From Nocardia inohanensis NBRC 100128 (GTDB taxonomy: Bacteria; Actinomycetota; Actinomycetes; Mycobacteriales; Mycobacteriaceae): a stretch of 64,000 nucleotides of DNA. How positions within the stretch are numbered: the stretch's first letter is position 1; each line of letters starts with the position of its first letter. Shown here piece by piece: positions 50,081-59,409 of this stretch. The notes beneath the pieces were generated by a model. That model made no database searches and had not been told where the DNA came from. It saw only the letters and a program-made list of their open reading frames with translations. The position numbers were made by a program, and so were the translations under genes. The stretch lies in assembly GCF_001612945.1 (NCBI RefSeq), contig NZ_BDBK01000008.1:62001-126000 (forward strand), in the 5' to 3' direction.

Positions 50081-50701
50081 GTGAGCGTGCCGCAGGCCAG
50101 AACCCCCGGGCGGCGGGCACAACAGCGCGCCGAAGCGCGAATCGCGTTGCTGGACGCCACCATCGAGAGCCTGATCCGGCACGGTTACGCGGCCACAACC
50201 ACGCGCGGCGTCGCGGAATTGGCGGGCGTCAGCCAAGGCAAACAGCAGCACTACTATCCGACCAAAGCCGAACTGGTGAAGGCCGCCGCACTGCATCTGG
50301 CACAGGTGTTCACCGAGGCCATCCGCGCCGAACCCCCCGAAGCCGACTCCGAACACGACCGCGCCATGCGCATGATCGACGCGCTGTGGCTGGCCGCGGG
50401 TCAGCCGCTGACCAACGCCCTGCTGGAGTTCGTCGCCGCCGCCCGCACCGACACCGGTATCGCCGCCACCGTCGGCGACATGCTCGAACGCATGGAAACC
50501 ATGGCCTACAGCCTGTTCCGCGATATGACCCCCACCCTGGCCGCCGCCCCCGGCGCCCGCGACTGGTTGCGGATCAGCGCGAGCATCATGTGCGCCGCGG
50601 TCGCGGTGACCGCCCTGCCCGGCGGCGCACACCTCGCGGCGGGCTGGGGCAATATTCGCGAGACCATCGAAGCGGGCCTGATCCGCCTGACCGAACGCTG
50701 A
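50081..50701 (+). CDS. TetR family regulator
   Basis: Regulator of 206 aa. The HTH reads ALLDATIESLIRHGYAATTT, then RGVAELAGVSQGKQQHYYPT, followed by a helical ligand domain. GTG 50081 gives the normal N-terminus (MSVPQARTPGRR); the upstream open frame runs through the CAAGTC dyad. TATCGT about ten bases before the GTG may be its -10 element. It probably represses itself and the divergent DUF2236 gene. Its stop is one base from the end of the convergent tetR gene. Confidence 0.87.
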   Translation: MSVPQARTPGRRAQQRAEARIALLDATIESLIRHGYAATTTRGVAELAGVSQGKQQHYYPTKAELVKAAALHLAQVFTEAIRAEPPEADSEHDRAMRMIDALWLAAGQPLTNALLEFVAAARTDTGIAATVGDMLERMETMAYSLFRDMTPTLAAAPGARDWLRISASIMCAAVAVTALPGGAHLAAGWGNIRETIEAGLIRLTER

Positions 50702-50702
50702 C

Positions 50703-51329
50703 CTAGCCGCGATACATGGACCGATACGCCGCGATGGTCTGCACCAGATGGTCCACGATCTGATCCCGGCTGGCCCGCAGCGTCCCGTTCAACCACGCCG
50801 AGAACATGCCCGCATTCCCGCTGGCCATGGTGACCGCCGCGACCCGCCGCTGCACCGGATCCTCGATATGGGCGAACAGATGATCCTGGATGAGCCGGGT
50901 GAACGCGGGCATCACCGCGATGGTGGTCTGCCCCAGCCCGGTCGAGGAGTACGGCTCGACCAGGAACAACCGGGACTTGCGCGGGTCTTCCAGCACCTTG
51001 TCGACCAGCGCCTCCGACAGCGCCCGATCCCGGTCGGGATCATCACCCACCGCGAACGCGGTCATCGGTTCCAGGAATTCATCGGCGATCTGCCGGTACA
51101 GCACATCCAGCAGTTCGTCTCGGCTGCTGAAGGATTCGTAGAAATACCGATCGGTCAACGCCGCCCGCCGGCACACCGCGCGCATGGTGACCGCCCCCGC
51201 CCCGGACTCCCCGATCAGATCCAGGGCGGCGTCGAGCAGCGCCGCGCGCCGCGCCTCCCGGCGTTCGGTGAGGGTGGTTCCACCCCAGATGCGGGGTTCG
51301 GCGTCGTTGGAGGGCTGGCCAGTCTGCAC
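50703..51329 (-). CDS. TetR family regulator
   Basis: Regulator of 208 aa. The HTH is RREARRAALLDAALDLIGES, then MRAVCRRAALTDRYFYESFS, and the rest is a helical TetR_C-like domain. GTG 51329 is the likely start; the open frame to 51587 is unrelated sequence. It lies 68 bp after the antiporter gene on the other side (same strand, downstream of it) and is convergent with the neighbouring tetR. Target and ligand unknown. Confidence 0.86.
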   Translation of the reverse strand: MQTGQPSNDAEPRIWGGTTLTERREARRAALLDAALDLIGESGAGAVTMRAVCRRAALTDRYFYESFSSRDELLDVLYRQIADEFLEPMTAFAVGDDPDRDRALSEALVDKVLEDPRKSRLFLVEPYSSTGLGQTTIAVMPAFTRLIQDHLFAHIEDPVQRRVAAVTMASGNAGMFSAWLNGTLRASRDQIVDHLVQTIAAYRSMYRG

Positions 51330-51397
51330 CGGCTCAAGGGTAGTGCCCGCGCGCGGTGCTCCGCGCACACCAGGCCCGCTGACAGGTCGCCGGGCGG

Positions 51398-53266
51398 CTA
51401 TCCCAGCAGTTCGTCCAGGTAGCACCAGCGCCACGACTCGCCCGGTTCGACGCTGCGCATCACCGGATGCCCGGTCGAATGGAAGTGGTTGGTGGCGTGA
51501 TTGCCCACCGAGGAATCGCAGCACGCCACATGCCCGCACGCCAGGCACATCCGCAGATGCACCCACACCAATCCTTCTTCCAGGCATTCCCCGCAGGCGT
51601 CGGGAGTGTCGGGCACCTTGGTGTGCGGGGCTTCGCGCAGATGCTCGCAGCCGCCGGTGGCCGGCGCGGCCAGCAGGTAGTCGTCATCGTCGGCGTCGGC
51701 TTCGGCGACCCGGTCGATGGTGGATTCCTCGAGGTCGATGGTGGCCATCACGGCCTGCAACACCTCATGTTCGACGGCCCCCGAATCCCGCACCCGCAGC
51801 AGCGTTTCGCGTTCGGCGGCCAGCATGGCCAGCCGCAGCCGCCGGTATTCGCCGCCCGGAGTGACCCGCTGGGATTCGGATCGTCCCAGCAATTCCCATG
51901 CCGTCCGAGCCCGATACACCACCCGGCTGCGCAGCGCGTCCACCACTTCCGGCGGCGTCTCCTCGACGATATTGGCCTCGAGCGCCTGCAATCCGGCGGC
52001 GGTCGCCTGTTGCAGCAGGTTCGCCTCCTGCAACAGGTCTTCGGCATGACTGGGCCCGCGCAGTTTCAGCGCCCGCACCAGCCACGGCAGCGAGATGCCT
52101 TGCAGCAGCAGGGTTCCGCCCACCACGACGACCGCCAGCAACGTCAGCGTCGCCAGCTCCGGGGTGTCCAGGGGCAGCAGCAGCGCCGCGGCCAGGGTCA
52201 CCACCCCGCGCATGCCCGCCCAGGACAGCACCGCCGGACCCGTCCATGCCGGTTTGGGTTTGCCCAGCCGTTTGCCCTCGACATACCAGGCGAAATAGGT
52301 GGCCGGGAACATCCAGATCGGCCGCACCACGATCACGGTCAACAGCACCGCCGCGCAGGTGATGAGCAGCGTGGAGTGCGGCAGATCGCTGTGCCAGGCG
52401 TCTTCGACGATATGACGTACCTGCAATCCGATGAGCAGGAACACCGCGCTCTCCAGAATGAACGCGATGGTCCGCCAATTGGTGTGCTCGGCGATGCGGG
52501 AGGCCGCGCTCTGCCAGCGCGGCGCTCCGTGTCCGAGGATCAGCCCGCAGGTGACGACCGCGATCACCCCGGAGGCGTGCACCGATTCGGCCGGCAGGTA
52601 GGCGATCCACGGTGCCAGCAGCGAGACACTGGTGTCGAGCACCGGATCGTTGATGCGTTTACGCAGGAACACCAGCACGATCGCCGCGAGGGTGCCGATC
52701 AGCGCACCGCCACCGGCCGCCCCCAGGAAGTCGAGTCCGGCCTCCCAGATGGTGAAGGTGCCCGCCATGGCCGCCACCGCGGTGCGCAGGGTGACCAGCG
52801 CGGTGGCGTCGTTGAACAGGGATTCGCCCTCGAGCAGCGTGGTCATCCGCCGCGGCATGCCGACTCGGCGCGCGACCGCGGTGGCCGCGACGGCGTCCGG
52901 CGGCGCCACGATCGCCCCGATCGCCACCGCCGCCGAGAACGGCACGGGCAGCAGCCAATACACCACCCCGCCCACCGCGAACGCGGTGAACAGCACCAAC
53001 CCCACCGACAGCAGCGTGATCGACACCTTCTTGGGCCGGAAGTCGACCAGCGAGGTGCGGATGGCGGTGGTGTAGAGCAGCGGCGGCAGCAGCCCGAGCA
53101 GCACCAGTTCCGGTTCGATGTCGAATTCGGGCACGAACGGCAGGTAGGAGGCGATCACCCCGGCGATGGTGAGTACGAACGGTTCCGCGATACCGAGTCG
53201 CCGGGCCAGGGCCGCCAGTGCTACCGCGGCCGCCACCAGGGCGAGAAGTCCGAACGCCACCTCCAC
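51398..53266 (-). CDS. CPA1 Na+/H+ antiporter with C-terminal UBP-type zinc finger
   Basis: Cation/proton antiporter of 622 aa. The first ~410 residues form about 12 helices with the CPA1 ion site LEGESLFNDATALV (Asn-Asp) and the GVIAPPDAVAATAVARR-like helix 5. A cytoplasmic helical region follows (about 420-530). The last 83 residues (540-622) are a ubiquitin-protease-type zinc finger: CEHL, CGECLEEGLVWVHLRMCLAC, GHVACCDSS, and NHATNHFHSTGHP. The Cys and His pattern is complete. This fold is best known from eukaryotic ubiquitin binding, so its role on a bacterial transporter is open. ATG 53266 is used. Confidence 0.92.
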   Translation of the reverse strand: MEVAFGLLALVAAAVALAALARRLGIAEPFVLTIAGVIASYLPFVPEFDIEPELVLLGLLPPLLYTTAIRTSLVDFRPKKVSITLLSVGLVLFTAFAVGGVVYWLLPVPFSAAVAIGAIVAPPDAVAATAVARRVGMPRRMTTLLEGESLFNDATALVTLRTAVAAMAGTFTIWEAGLDFLGAAGGGALIGTLAAIVLVFLRKRINDPVLDTSVSLLAPWIAYLPAESVHASGVIAVVTCGLILGHGAPRWQSAASRIAEHTNWRTIAFILESAVFLLIGLQVRHIVEDAWHSDLPHSTLLITCAAVLLTVIVVRPIWMFPATYFAWYVEGKRLGKPKPAWTGPAVLSWAGMRGVVTLAAALLLPLDTPELATLTLLAVVVVGGTLLLQGISLPWLVRALKLRGPSHAEDLLQEANLLQQATAAGLQALEANIVEETPPEVVDALRSRVVYRARTAWELLGRSESQRVTPGGEYRRLRLAMLAAERETLLRVRDSGAVEHEVLQAVMATIDLEESTIDRVAEADADDDDYLLAAPATGGCEHLREAPHTKVPDTPDACGECLEEGLVWVHLRMCLACGHVACCDSSVGNHATNHFHSTGHPVMRSVEPGESWRWCYLDELLG

Positions 53267-53307
53267 AAGGTCATATCGTGCCAGCCGGGCCGGGCGTCGT
53301 GTGCACC

Positions 53308-53334
53308 GACCGGCCGGTGTGTGATCGGCCGGTC
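53308..53334 (-). terminator. Hairpin at the end of the sulfur/PLP operon
   Basis: GACCGGCCG (53308-53316) and CGGCCGGTC (53326-53334) form a perfect 9-bp stem with a 9-base loop. It touches the stop codon of the CysK-rhodanese gene and lies before the antiporter start, so it probably terminates the four-gene operon. Confidence 0.62.
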
Positions 53335-54661
53335 AGCGCCGGGGCGCGGATTCCATGGATTTGCCGCTGTCCCGCCACGCCCCGATACCCCCGGCGAGGC
53401 TGGATGCGTCATAGCCCGCGCGCCGGGCCAATGCCGCGAACCGCAGCGACACCTCACCGACCGGGCAGACGAAAACCAGTGGCCGCGAACGCGAGAACGG
53501 GACACCCTGCGCGAACATGTCCTCGAGTTGGTCGTCGCGAATATTCACCGCACCCGGCACGTGCGCGATCCGGTACGCCATCGCCCCGCGCGTATCGACG
53601 ATGGTCGGCCGCGCGGTCCGGTCGAGTTCTTCGAGCGCATCCGGCGACAGCTGCGGCGTCGCATCGAGCTCGGCGGGCGAGGGCGGCTGCGCGCGAACCG
53701 CTTTGCCGAACAACTCCGGCCGCCGCTTGCGGATATAGGACAGATACGGCTCGATCCGATCACAGACGATGAACACCGCCACCACCGGCTGCGCGGGACT
53801 CGAATCCGCCACGGCCGCCAGCTCTTCCAAAGCCGCCGCGTACGTGGCCCCGCTGGTCGGCCCCGCCAGCACCCCGTGCCGCATCGCCAATTCCAGGGTC
53901 GCGTCCACCGCCCGCCCGGCCTCCACGCTCACGATCCGGTCGTAGAATTCGGGCTGGAACAACCCCACATCCCACATCTCGGTCTCGGAGCGGATGCCGG
54001 GAATGAAATCGCCGCGCTCGGACACCACCGCGACGGTCTTCAATTCCGGATTGTGCTTGCGCAGGAACGTCGCCGCCCCGCGCGTGGATCCGGTGGTACC
54101 CAATCCGCCGATCAGATAATCGACCCGGGTGATGCCGTCGCGCGCCAAATCCTCGTGAATCTCGCGCCCCGTCCCCTGATAGTGCGCCTCGATATTCTTC
54201 TCGCTCGTGTACTGCGACGGGTGATACCAATCCGCAGGCGCTTTCGCCATGGTCGATTCGATGACCGAGTACACGTCGTTGGGCGCGGTCGGGTCGGGGC
54301 ACTCCGACAGCCCCGGCAGCTCCTCGATATCGGTGTCGAACAGCTGCAACAGCTCTCGCACCTCACCGACCCGGATGCGATTGGTCACCGCCCGCAACCG
54401 CACGCCGTGCATGCCGGCCAGAATCCGCAACGCTTTGGCGGTATTGCCGCTGGAGGCCTCGATCAGCGACTGCCCGCGCGCCACGATCTGCTCCAGATCG
54501 TCGCGAATCATGCCCCACGCCACCCGATCCTTGACCGAGCCGAACGGGTTGAAGAATTCGAGTTTGGCGTACAACTCCAGATTCGGCACTCCGTGCACCG
54601 CCGGATCCAGCCGCAGCAGGGGAGTATTGCCGATGAGTTCGGTGATGTGGTCGTAGCGCAT
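53333..54661 (-). CDS. Cysteine-synthase-fold PLP enzyme with C-terminal rhodanese domain
   Basis: Fold-type II PLP enzyme of 442 aa. Residues 1-330 match cysteine synthase/SbnA-like enzymes: ELIGNTPLLRLD, the PLP lysine Lys44 in NPFGSVKDR, EASSGNTAKALRILA and GGLGTTGSTRGAA (phosphate-binding). Residues 345-440 are a rhodanese domain with IVDTRGAMAYRIAHVPGAVN and active-site Cys399 in VFVCPVGEVS. Such fusion suggests beta-replacement with sulfur delivered as persulfide. ATG 54661 overlaps the stop of the Y4yA-like gene (TAATG). Last gene of the four-gene unit. Product could be a sulfur amino acid or a diaminopropionate-type precursor. Confidence 0.85.
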   Translation of the reverse strand: MRYDHITELIGNTPLLRLDPAVHGVPNLELYAKLEFFNPFGSVKDRVAWGMIRDDLEQIVARGQSLIEASSGNTAKALRILAGMHGVRLRAVTNRIRVGEVRELLQLFDTDIEELPGLSECPDPTAPNDVYSVIESTMAKAPADWYHPSQYTSEKNIEAHYQGTGREIHEDLARDGITRVDYLIGGLGTTGSTRGAATFLRKHNPELKTVAVVSERGDFIPGIRSETEMWDVGLFQPEFYDRIVSVEAGRAVDATLELAMRHGVLAGPTSGATYAAALEELAAVADSSPAQPVVAVFIVCDRIEPYLSYIRKRRPELFGKAVRAQPPSPAELDATPQLSPDALEELDRTARPTIVDTRGAMAYRIAHVPGAVNIRDDQLEDMFAQGVPFSRSRPLVFVCPVGEVSLRFAALARRAGYDASSLAGGIGAWRDSGKSMESAPRR

Positions 54662-56091
54662 TACCGCACCCGCTCGGGCTCGTATTCGGCGTCGCGGCAC
54701 ACCCGGAACCCGTCGCCCGCGCGCGTGACCGCCAGTTTCGGTGGCAGTCGATGCATGGATGCGGTCGCTGCCGACAAATCCATATGGTAGGCAGCGGTAT
54801 TGGGAAACACGATCAGATCCCCGGGTTCGGGCCGCGCCGGCAGCCACACCTTGTGATTGGTGATCAGATCCCGTTCCAGGCACAACCGCCCCGCCAGAAA
54901 CACCCCGGTCGCAACGGTTTCCGGGCGCGGGCGGGCGGGGATCAGCAGCGGGTCCACCATGACTTCCTGATCGGCCGGGGTGACGGTGTCGCGGCTGAGA
55001 TCGAGGTTGGCCAGCAGTGACCCGTCGGCGGTTTCCTTCAGGAACTCCACCCGCGCCACCGTGATTCCCGCATGATCGACCAGCGCCTTGCCCGGCTCCA
55101 GCCACACCTCGAGGAGGTTCTCGGCGGCGACCTGCCCGAACTCTCGCCCGCCCTGCGATTCGAGTCCGGCGGCCAGCAACTCGGCCAGCATGCGGTCGGC
55201 GGGAACGGTATTGGCGTACTTGTGGAACACCGGCGTCCCGTGCACCGCGCCGCCGTCGAGATGGAATCCGAAGGTATTGCCGCCCCACGCCATCGCCTCA
55301 CCGCGGCCCAGCAGCGCTTCGCGCAGGGCGATCACATAGTGGTCGAAGGCGTCGGGGTCGGCGGTGAACACCTGCCGGAACCCGCCGCCGATATTGAGCA
55401 CCGAGGGCGCGAGCCCGAGCTCGTAGGCGCGTTCGGTGGCGGCCAGGCACGCCTCCACCGCCCGCAGCCGTTCGGCGGGCTCCCCGGAATCCAGGTGAAA
55501 GGCGAACCCCTGGAAGCCGATCCGGTCCCGCTGCGCGGCCAGCACCTCCAGCACCTGCCCGAGCCGGCGCACCGGAACCCCGAACCGGCTCACCGGCGTC
55601 CCCGGAAAACCACTCAGCCGCACCAGCACCGGCGCGACCACTCCGCGTTCGCCCGCCAGCTCACCCACCCGCCGCAGTTCCCACACATTGTCGACACTGA
55701 TGGTCACCCCGGTCCCGACCAGCTCCCGCAGAAACCCGTCACCCTTGGGCCCGGTCACCTCGATCCGCTCCGGCGCGAACCCGGCCCCGCCCGCACTGGC
55801 CAGTTCCTCGGCCGAGGCCACATCGATGCCCACCCCGGCCGCCTCGGCCGTGCGCACGAACGCCCGCGATTGATTCACCTTGTGCGCATAGCAGATCCGA
55901 TACCGCCGCACACCGGCCTCCAAGACCGCTCGCAGCCGCTCCAGGTTCTCGGCGAACACCTGCGGAAACACCAGATGCGCCGGTGACGAACCTCCCTTCA
56001 GCGCATCCTCGACCGCGCCGGGCGCATCCAGGAACGCACGCACCAGCGGATGGATCTTCGCCGGCAGTCCCGGCGGCGCCGCAGCGCTCAT
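54661..56091 (-). CDS. Y4yA-like fold-type III PLP decarboxylase
   Basis: Alanine-racemase-fold decarboxylase of 476 aa, related to diaminopimelate/ornithine decarboxylases and the rhizobial Y4yA group. PLP Lys71 lies in RICYAHKVN, with SGFPGTPVSRFG (phosphate region), LNIGGGFRQVF (glycine loop), and an N-terminal HLVFPQVFAENL. The usual HxGS and CESCD blocks are altered, so an unusual amino-acid substrate is likely. ATG 56091 overlaps the HMA gene stop (ATGA), and its TAA overlaps the next start. With the CysK-like neighbour it parallels SbnA/SbnH-type metallophore precursor enzymes (inference). Confidence 0.8.
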   Translation of the reverse strand: MSAAAPPGLPAKIHPLVRAFLDAPGAVEDALKGGSSPAHLVFPQVFAENLERLRAVLEAGVRRYRICYAHKVNQSRAFVRTAEAAGVGIDVASAEELASAGGAGFAPERIEVTGPKGDGFLRELVGTGVTISVDNVWELRRVGELAGERGVVAPVLVRLSGFPGTPVSRFGVPVRRLGQVLEVLAAQRDRIGFQGFAFHLDSGEPAERLRAVEACLAATERAYELGLAPSVLNIGGGFRQVFTADPDAFDHYVIALREALLGRGEAMAWGGNTFGFHLDGGAVHGTPVFHKYANTVPADRMLAELLAAGLESQGGREFGQVAAENLLEVWLEPGKALVDHAGITVARVEFLKETADGSLLANLDLSRDTVTPADQEVMVDPLLIPARPRPETVATGVFLAGRLCLERDLITNHKVWLPARPEPGDLIVFPNTAAYHMDLSAATASMHRLPPKLAVTRAGDGFRVCRDAEYEPERVR

Positions 56092-57338
56092 ACGGCCGTT
56101 TCGGTGGCGGCGGGCACCTGCGTGGTGGGGTTGTAGCCGCTGTCGCGCAGGGATTCGAAGGCCCGGAACCGATTCCGCGGCGACCGGAACTCGGCCACCA
56201 CCCGTTTGCTGAGCAGATCGATGTCGTGCACGCCGATCCCCATCGACTCCAGCACGCCGGTAATGGTGCGCACGCAATGCTGGCAGGTCATATCCGGCAC
56301 CCAGAACACCCGGTCCTCGGCGCTGGTCTCCTCGCTGTCGGACCCGGTGTCGGCGGGCACCTCACCCACGGTCATCCGCCCCACCACGGTGGTGAACAGT
56401 TCGGTGAACCGGTCCACCACCACCGGCAGCAGACTGTAATGCTCCCCGTCGAGCTGATGCGGCATGGCGGCCAGGCAGGCCGGGCGCGTCCCGGGTGGCA
56501 GCAGCGCGTACTGCCGCGAGATCACATCCAGCTCGTCGTGATACTTGGCGATCGCCTCGGCCACCGACAGTCCCTCGACATTGGTGGCGCGCCGCATGAC
56601 CCGGTGCGCGTCGGCGATGGTCATATCCTTCATCGACCGCAGCGTCGCCACCGTCTCCGCCGAATACCGGACCGTACCGTCCGGTTGTGTCGCCAGGGTC
56701 ACCGCGATCATGCCCCGCCGGTAACTGGACGCCTGCAACTCCCAGAACCAGCGCGTCGCCACCGCCGAATAGATTCCCGAATCCCGCATGCCGAGCGCGA
56801 ATTCGGCCGGACTGCGGTACGGCGTCCAGCGCGCCAGCAGCGCATGCTGTGCCAGCGCCCGCCCGCACGCCTCGATCCCCACCCGGAAGATATCGAGGGG
56901 TTCGTGATCGGTGGTGGTGCCGGCCAGCACCGCCTGCTCACGTGCACCCAGTGCCGAAATCCGCTGCGCCAGTGCTGCATCGGCGTCGAGGGAATGCCAC
57001 AGCGCCAGCACCGTCTCCCGCATGGCGATCGGCACGATCGGCCCCAGCCCGCCCGAATGATAGAACCCGGTATTGGGCACCCCGTCCGAATCCGTCCACG
57101 CCATCCGATGCGTCGCCGAGGTGACCTGATCGGCCCGGCACGGCCGCATGAACCGTTCCAGGTACAGCCGCTGCGACAGCGTCAGGTGCGAGCCCGATTC
57201 GGGCTGCAATGGCGTGCAGGTGTATTCGACGTGCCGGGCGGGCGGCGGCGCGACGGGCGCGCCCAGTCCCGGCCGGGCCAGCACGGCCAGCACCCGGGAT
57301 GCGGCACGGCGGTCATAGCGCGGTTCCAAGCTGTTCAT
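56088..57338 (-). CDS. Unknown helical protein with C-terminal HMA domain
   Basis: Protein of 416 aa. The first ~320 residues are helix-rich (LTLSQRLYLERFMRPCRADQ, LGAREQAVLAGTTTDHEPLD, ESWALHQ-free) with no recognised family, but with several His, Asp and Glu residues (YHDELDVISRQY, QLDGEHYSLLP) that could bind metal or a cofactor. Residues 345-410 are a heavy-metal-associated domain with Cys352 and Cys355 in MTCQHC. ATG 57338 follows the SufS-like stop by two bases with AGGAGG nearby. Encoded between a cysteine desulfurase and PLP enzymes, it may carry metal or persulfide in the pathway. Confidence 0.68.
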   Translation of the reverse strand: MNSLEPRYDRRAASRVLAVLARPGLGAPVAPPPARHVEYTCTPLQPESGSHLTLSQRLYLERFMRPCRADQVTSATHRMAWTDSDGVPNTGFYHSGGLGPIVPIAMRETVLALWHSLDADAALAQRISALGAREQAVLAGTTTDHEPLDIFRVGIEACGRALAQHALLARWTPYRSPAEFALGMRDSGIYSAVATRWFWELQASSYRRGMIAVTLATQPDGTVRYSAETVATLRSMKDMTIADAHRVMRRATNVEGLSVAEAIAKYHDELDVISRQYALLPPGTRPACLAAMPHQLDGEHYSLLPVVVDRFTELFTTVVGRMTVGEVPADTGSDSEETSAEDRVFWVPDMTCQHCVRTITGVLESMGIGVHDIDLLSKRVVAEFRSPRNRFRAFESLRDSGYNPTTQVPAATETAV

Positions 57339-57340
57339 CC

Positions 57341-58609
57341 TCAACCGACCTCCTCGGCAATCGTGGCGACACACTCGGTGAACCGGTCGATCTCGTCGAA
57401 GGTGTTGTAGATGTGGGTGCTCACCCGCACCGAATCCGCGTCCGGCTCACCGTCGGGCACGCAGTGCGCACCGGCGCGGACCAGGAACCCGAATTCGCTG
57501 AGCACGAAACCCAGATCGGTGGCACTGATCCCGGCGAGGGTGAAAGACACGATCCCGTACCCGGTTTCACACGGCGCGTACGCCGGTCCGGGCGTGAACT
57601 CGAGCCCCCGAACCCGTCGTAGCCCGGCGATCAACGCGATCGTCAATGCCCGATTGTGGGCAGCGACGGCATCCATCCCGAATTCGTTCAGCACCCGCAA
57701 TGCCGCACCGAGTGCCAGAATGCCCGCGATATTGTGGGTGCCGCCCTCCAGCAGCCGCGGCATCGCCCCCGCGCGCAGGCCGGAATCATCCACTGTCACA
57801 GCCGAATTGCCGCCCGGCAGGAACGGGCTCAGTTCGCCGTGCCGCTGGCGACGGCAGTACAGCACCCCGGTGCCGGGCGCCCCGAACATCTTGTGCGCGG
57901 CGAACACCGCGAAATCGGCGTGAAGCTCGGCCACATCGACCGGTAGATGCCCGCCGCTCTGCGAACAGTCGAAACACAGGGCGATCCGCGGATCGATATG
58001 CCCGCGCAGCTCTTCCAGGGTGGTGAGCGCTCCGAACACGTGATGCAGATGCCCCACGGTGATCAACCGGGTGCGCGGGGTGATCTTGGCGGCGATATCG
58101 TCGATGTCGGCCTCGCCCATGGCATTCACCCGGTACGGCACCAACCGCACCGTCCGCCCGAAACCGCTCAGCAGCTGCCGCAGATGCAGCCACGGATACA
58201 CGTTCGAGGCGTGATCGCGTGGACTGTACAAGATTTCGTCGCCGTCCCCCAGGTTCGTCAGCCCCCACGCCAGCGTCACCGCGTTCAACCCGGCCGTCGC
58301 CCCGCCGGTGAACACGATCTCATCCGATTCCGCGCCCACGAACCGGGCCATCCGCGCCCGCACGTCCTCGATCTCAGCGGTCAGCCGCGAGGCCCACGGA
58401 TAGCTGCCGCGCCCGGCATTGGCGGTCCGCGATTCGTGATATCCACGCACCGCGTGAATCACCGGCAGCGGTTTCTGGGTGGTGGAGGCCGAATCCAGAT
58501 ACACCGCATCGGTTTCGGCGAGCGCCGGAAATTGCGCGCGCAGACCCGGGGACGCGGGTTCCCGGGCGGGGGAGGACCCGGCGGTGGACGCAGGCGCACA
58601 GGACCGCAC
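57341..58609 (-). CDS. SufS/CsdA-like cysteine desulfurase
   Basis: Class V PLP aminotransferase of 422 aa. YLDSASTTQKPLPVIHAV starts the fold, SPRDHASNVYPW binds cofactor, Lys240 in FAAHKMFGAPG forms the Schiff base, and Cys383 in RAGAHCVP is the persulfide cysteine. RVSTHIYNTFDEIDRF is the conserved C-terminus. All residues for cysteine desulfuration are present. GTG 58609 follows GGAGGG. It leads the operon, so sulfur from cysteine probably feeds the rhodanese domain of the last gene. No suf or isc partners are adjacent. Confidence 0.9.
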   Translation of the reverse strand: MRSCAPASTAGSSPAREPASPGLRAQFPALAETDAVYLDSASTTQKPLPVIHAVRGYHESRTANAGRGSYPWASRLTAEIEDVRARMARFVGAESDEIVFTGGATAGLNAVTLAWGLTNLGDGDEILYSPRDHASNVYPWLHLRQLLSGFGRTVRLVPYRVNAMGEADIDDIAAKITPRTRLITVGHLHHVFGALTTLEELRGHIDPRIALCFDCSQSGGHLPVDVAELHADFAVFAAHKMFGAPGTGVLYCRRQRHGELSPFLPGGNSAVTVDDSGLRAGAMPRLLEGGTHNIAGILALGAALRVLNEFGMDAVAAHNRALTIALIAGLRRVRGLEFTPGPAYAPCETGYGIVSFTLAGISATDLGFVLSEFGFLVRAGAHCVPDGEPDADSVRVSTHIYNTFDEIDRFTECVATIAEEVG

Positions 58610-58748
58610 CGTCGCTCCCTCCGAGGAGTACGCGATTCGACCTCACCCACGATACGCATGTTTCGATGCCCGCTCGAAGGTTCTGGCAGGCAACCGCTTT
58701 CGTCGGTACCTTCTCGTTACTCCACCACTTGACGGTGCGGCGGGCTGC

Positions 58749-59261
58749 TCAGCGCTCGGGTCCGCCCGGATTGCACAGCGCGTTCACGGTGGCCTGATAT
58801 CCGACCGCGGGCCGCCACGGTTCCAGATTCCAGCTGGTCTTGTTGGGCTGTACGACCCGCGCCCACTCCCAGTGGCAGATGAATTGGTCACGCATGCCGG
58901 GAGTGTCGGCCTCCGGCGATTGCGACAGCACTTCCTGCCACGCGCGCTCCCCGGCGGTCGGGTAGACATCGGCGCGTCCGGCCTGGGTCGGGTAGACCAG
59001 CAATCGGCTGCCGTCCACCGCCTCGGTCCATTCGGTGTGATCGATGAGTGCGACACCGGCGTACACATCGACCATCGGGGTCGGCGAAGTCGACGGCGAG
59101 GCGATGGGATGCGCGGTCGAGGCCGAGGATGCGCCGGGGGTTTGCGCGGCCGCTGTCACCGACCCGACCACCACGGGCGCCGATTCCTCGGCCGCACCGC
59201 ATCCGGTCAGCCCCAGCGCCAGCGCGATCAGCGCGCCCGCCGGCCTCCAGCGCCGCCGCAT
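58749..59261 (-). CDS. DUF2599 lipoprotein
   Basis: Secreted lipoprotein of 170 aa. A signal peptide (MRRRWRPAGALIALALGLTG) ends in the lipobox LTGC (Cys21). A Ser/Thr/Pro linker (about 25-62) leads to the C-terminal DUF2599 domain with LIDHTEWTEAVDGSRLLVYP and WNLEPWRPAVGY, ending CNPGGPER. ATG 59261 has an AGGGGCGAGG upstream; ATG 59318 would add 19 residues before the signal. Function unknown. It is upstream of the sulfur/PLP operon on the same strand across 139 bp. Confidence 0.88.
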   Translation of the reverse strand: MRRRWRPAGALIALALGLTGCGAAEESAPVVVGSVTAAAQTPGASSASTAHPIASPSTSPTPMVDVYAGVALIDHTEWTEAVDGSRLLVYPTQAGRADVYPTAGERAWQEVLSQSPEADTPGMRDQFICHWEWARVVQPNKTSWNLEPWRPAVGYQATVNALCNPGGPER

Positions 59262-59409
59262 CGGCCTCGCCCCTTTCCGTTCGTTCTCGGCCGGACCATC
59301 GCCACGTAGCGGTGGCACTCTGGCCCAGACAGCCCCTACGATGTCACGCGCGGGGCGATTCCCGAAAGTGGGGTCCGCCCCGCTCCCGAGCTACCGGTAG
59401 TTTGCTACC

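Noticed and set aside
51467..54790. An 1107-codon open frame on the plus strand
   Set aside because: It is antisense to the Na+/H+ antiporter and the CysK-rhodanese gene, both with clear motifs; its translation is Arg/His/Gln/Pro-rich without any domain, as expected for a GC-rich shadow frame.
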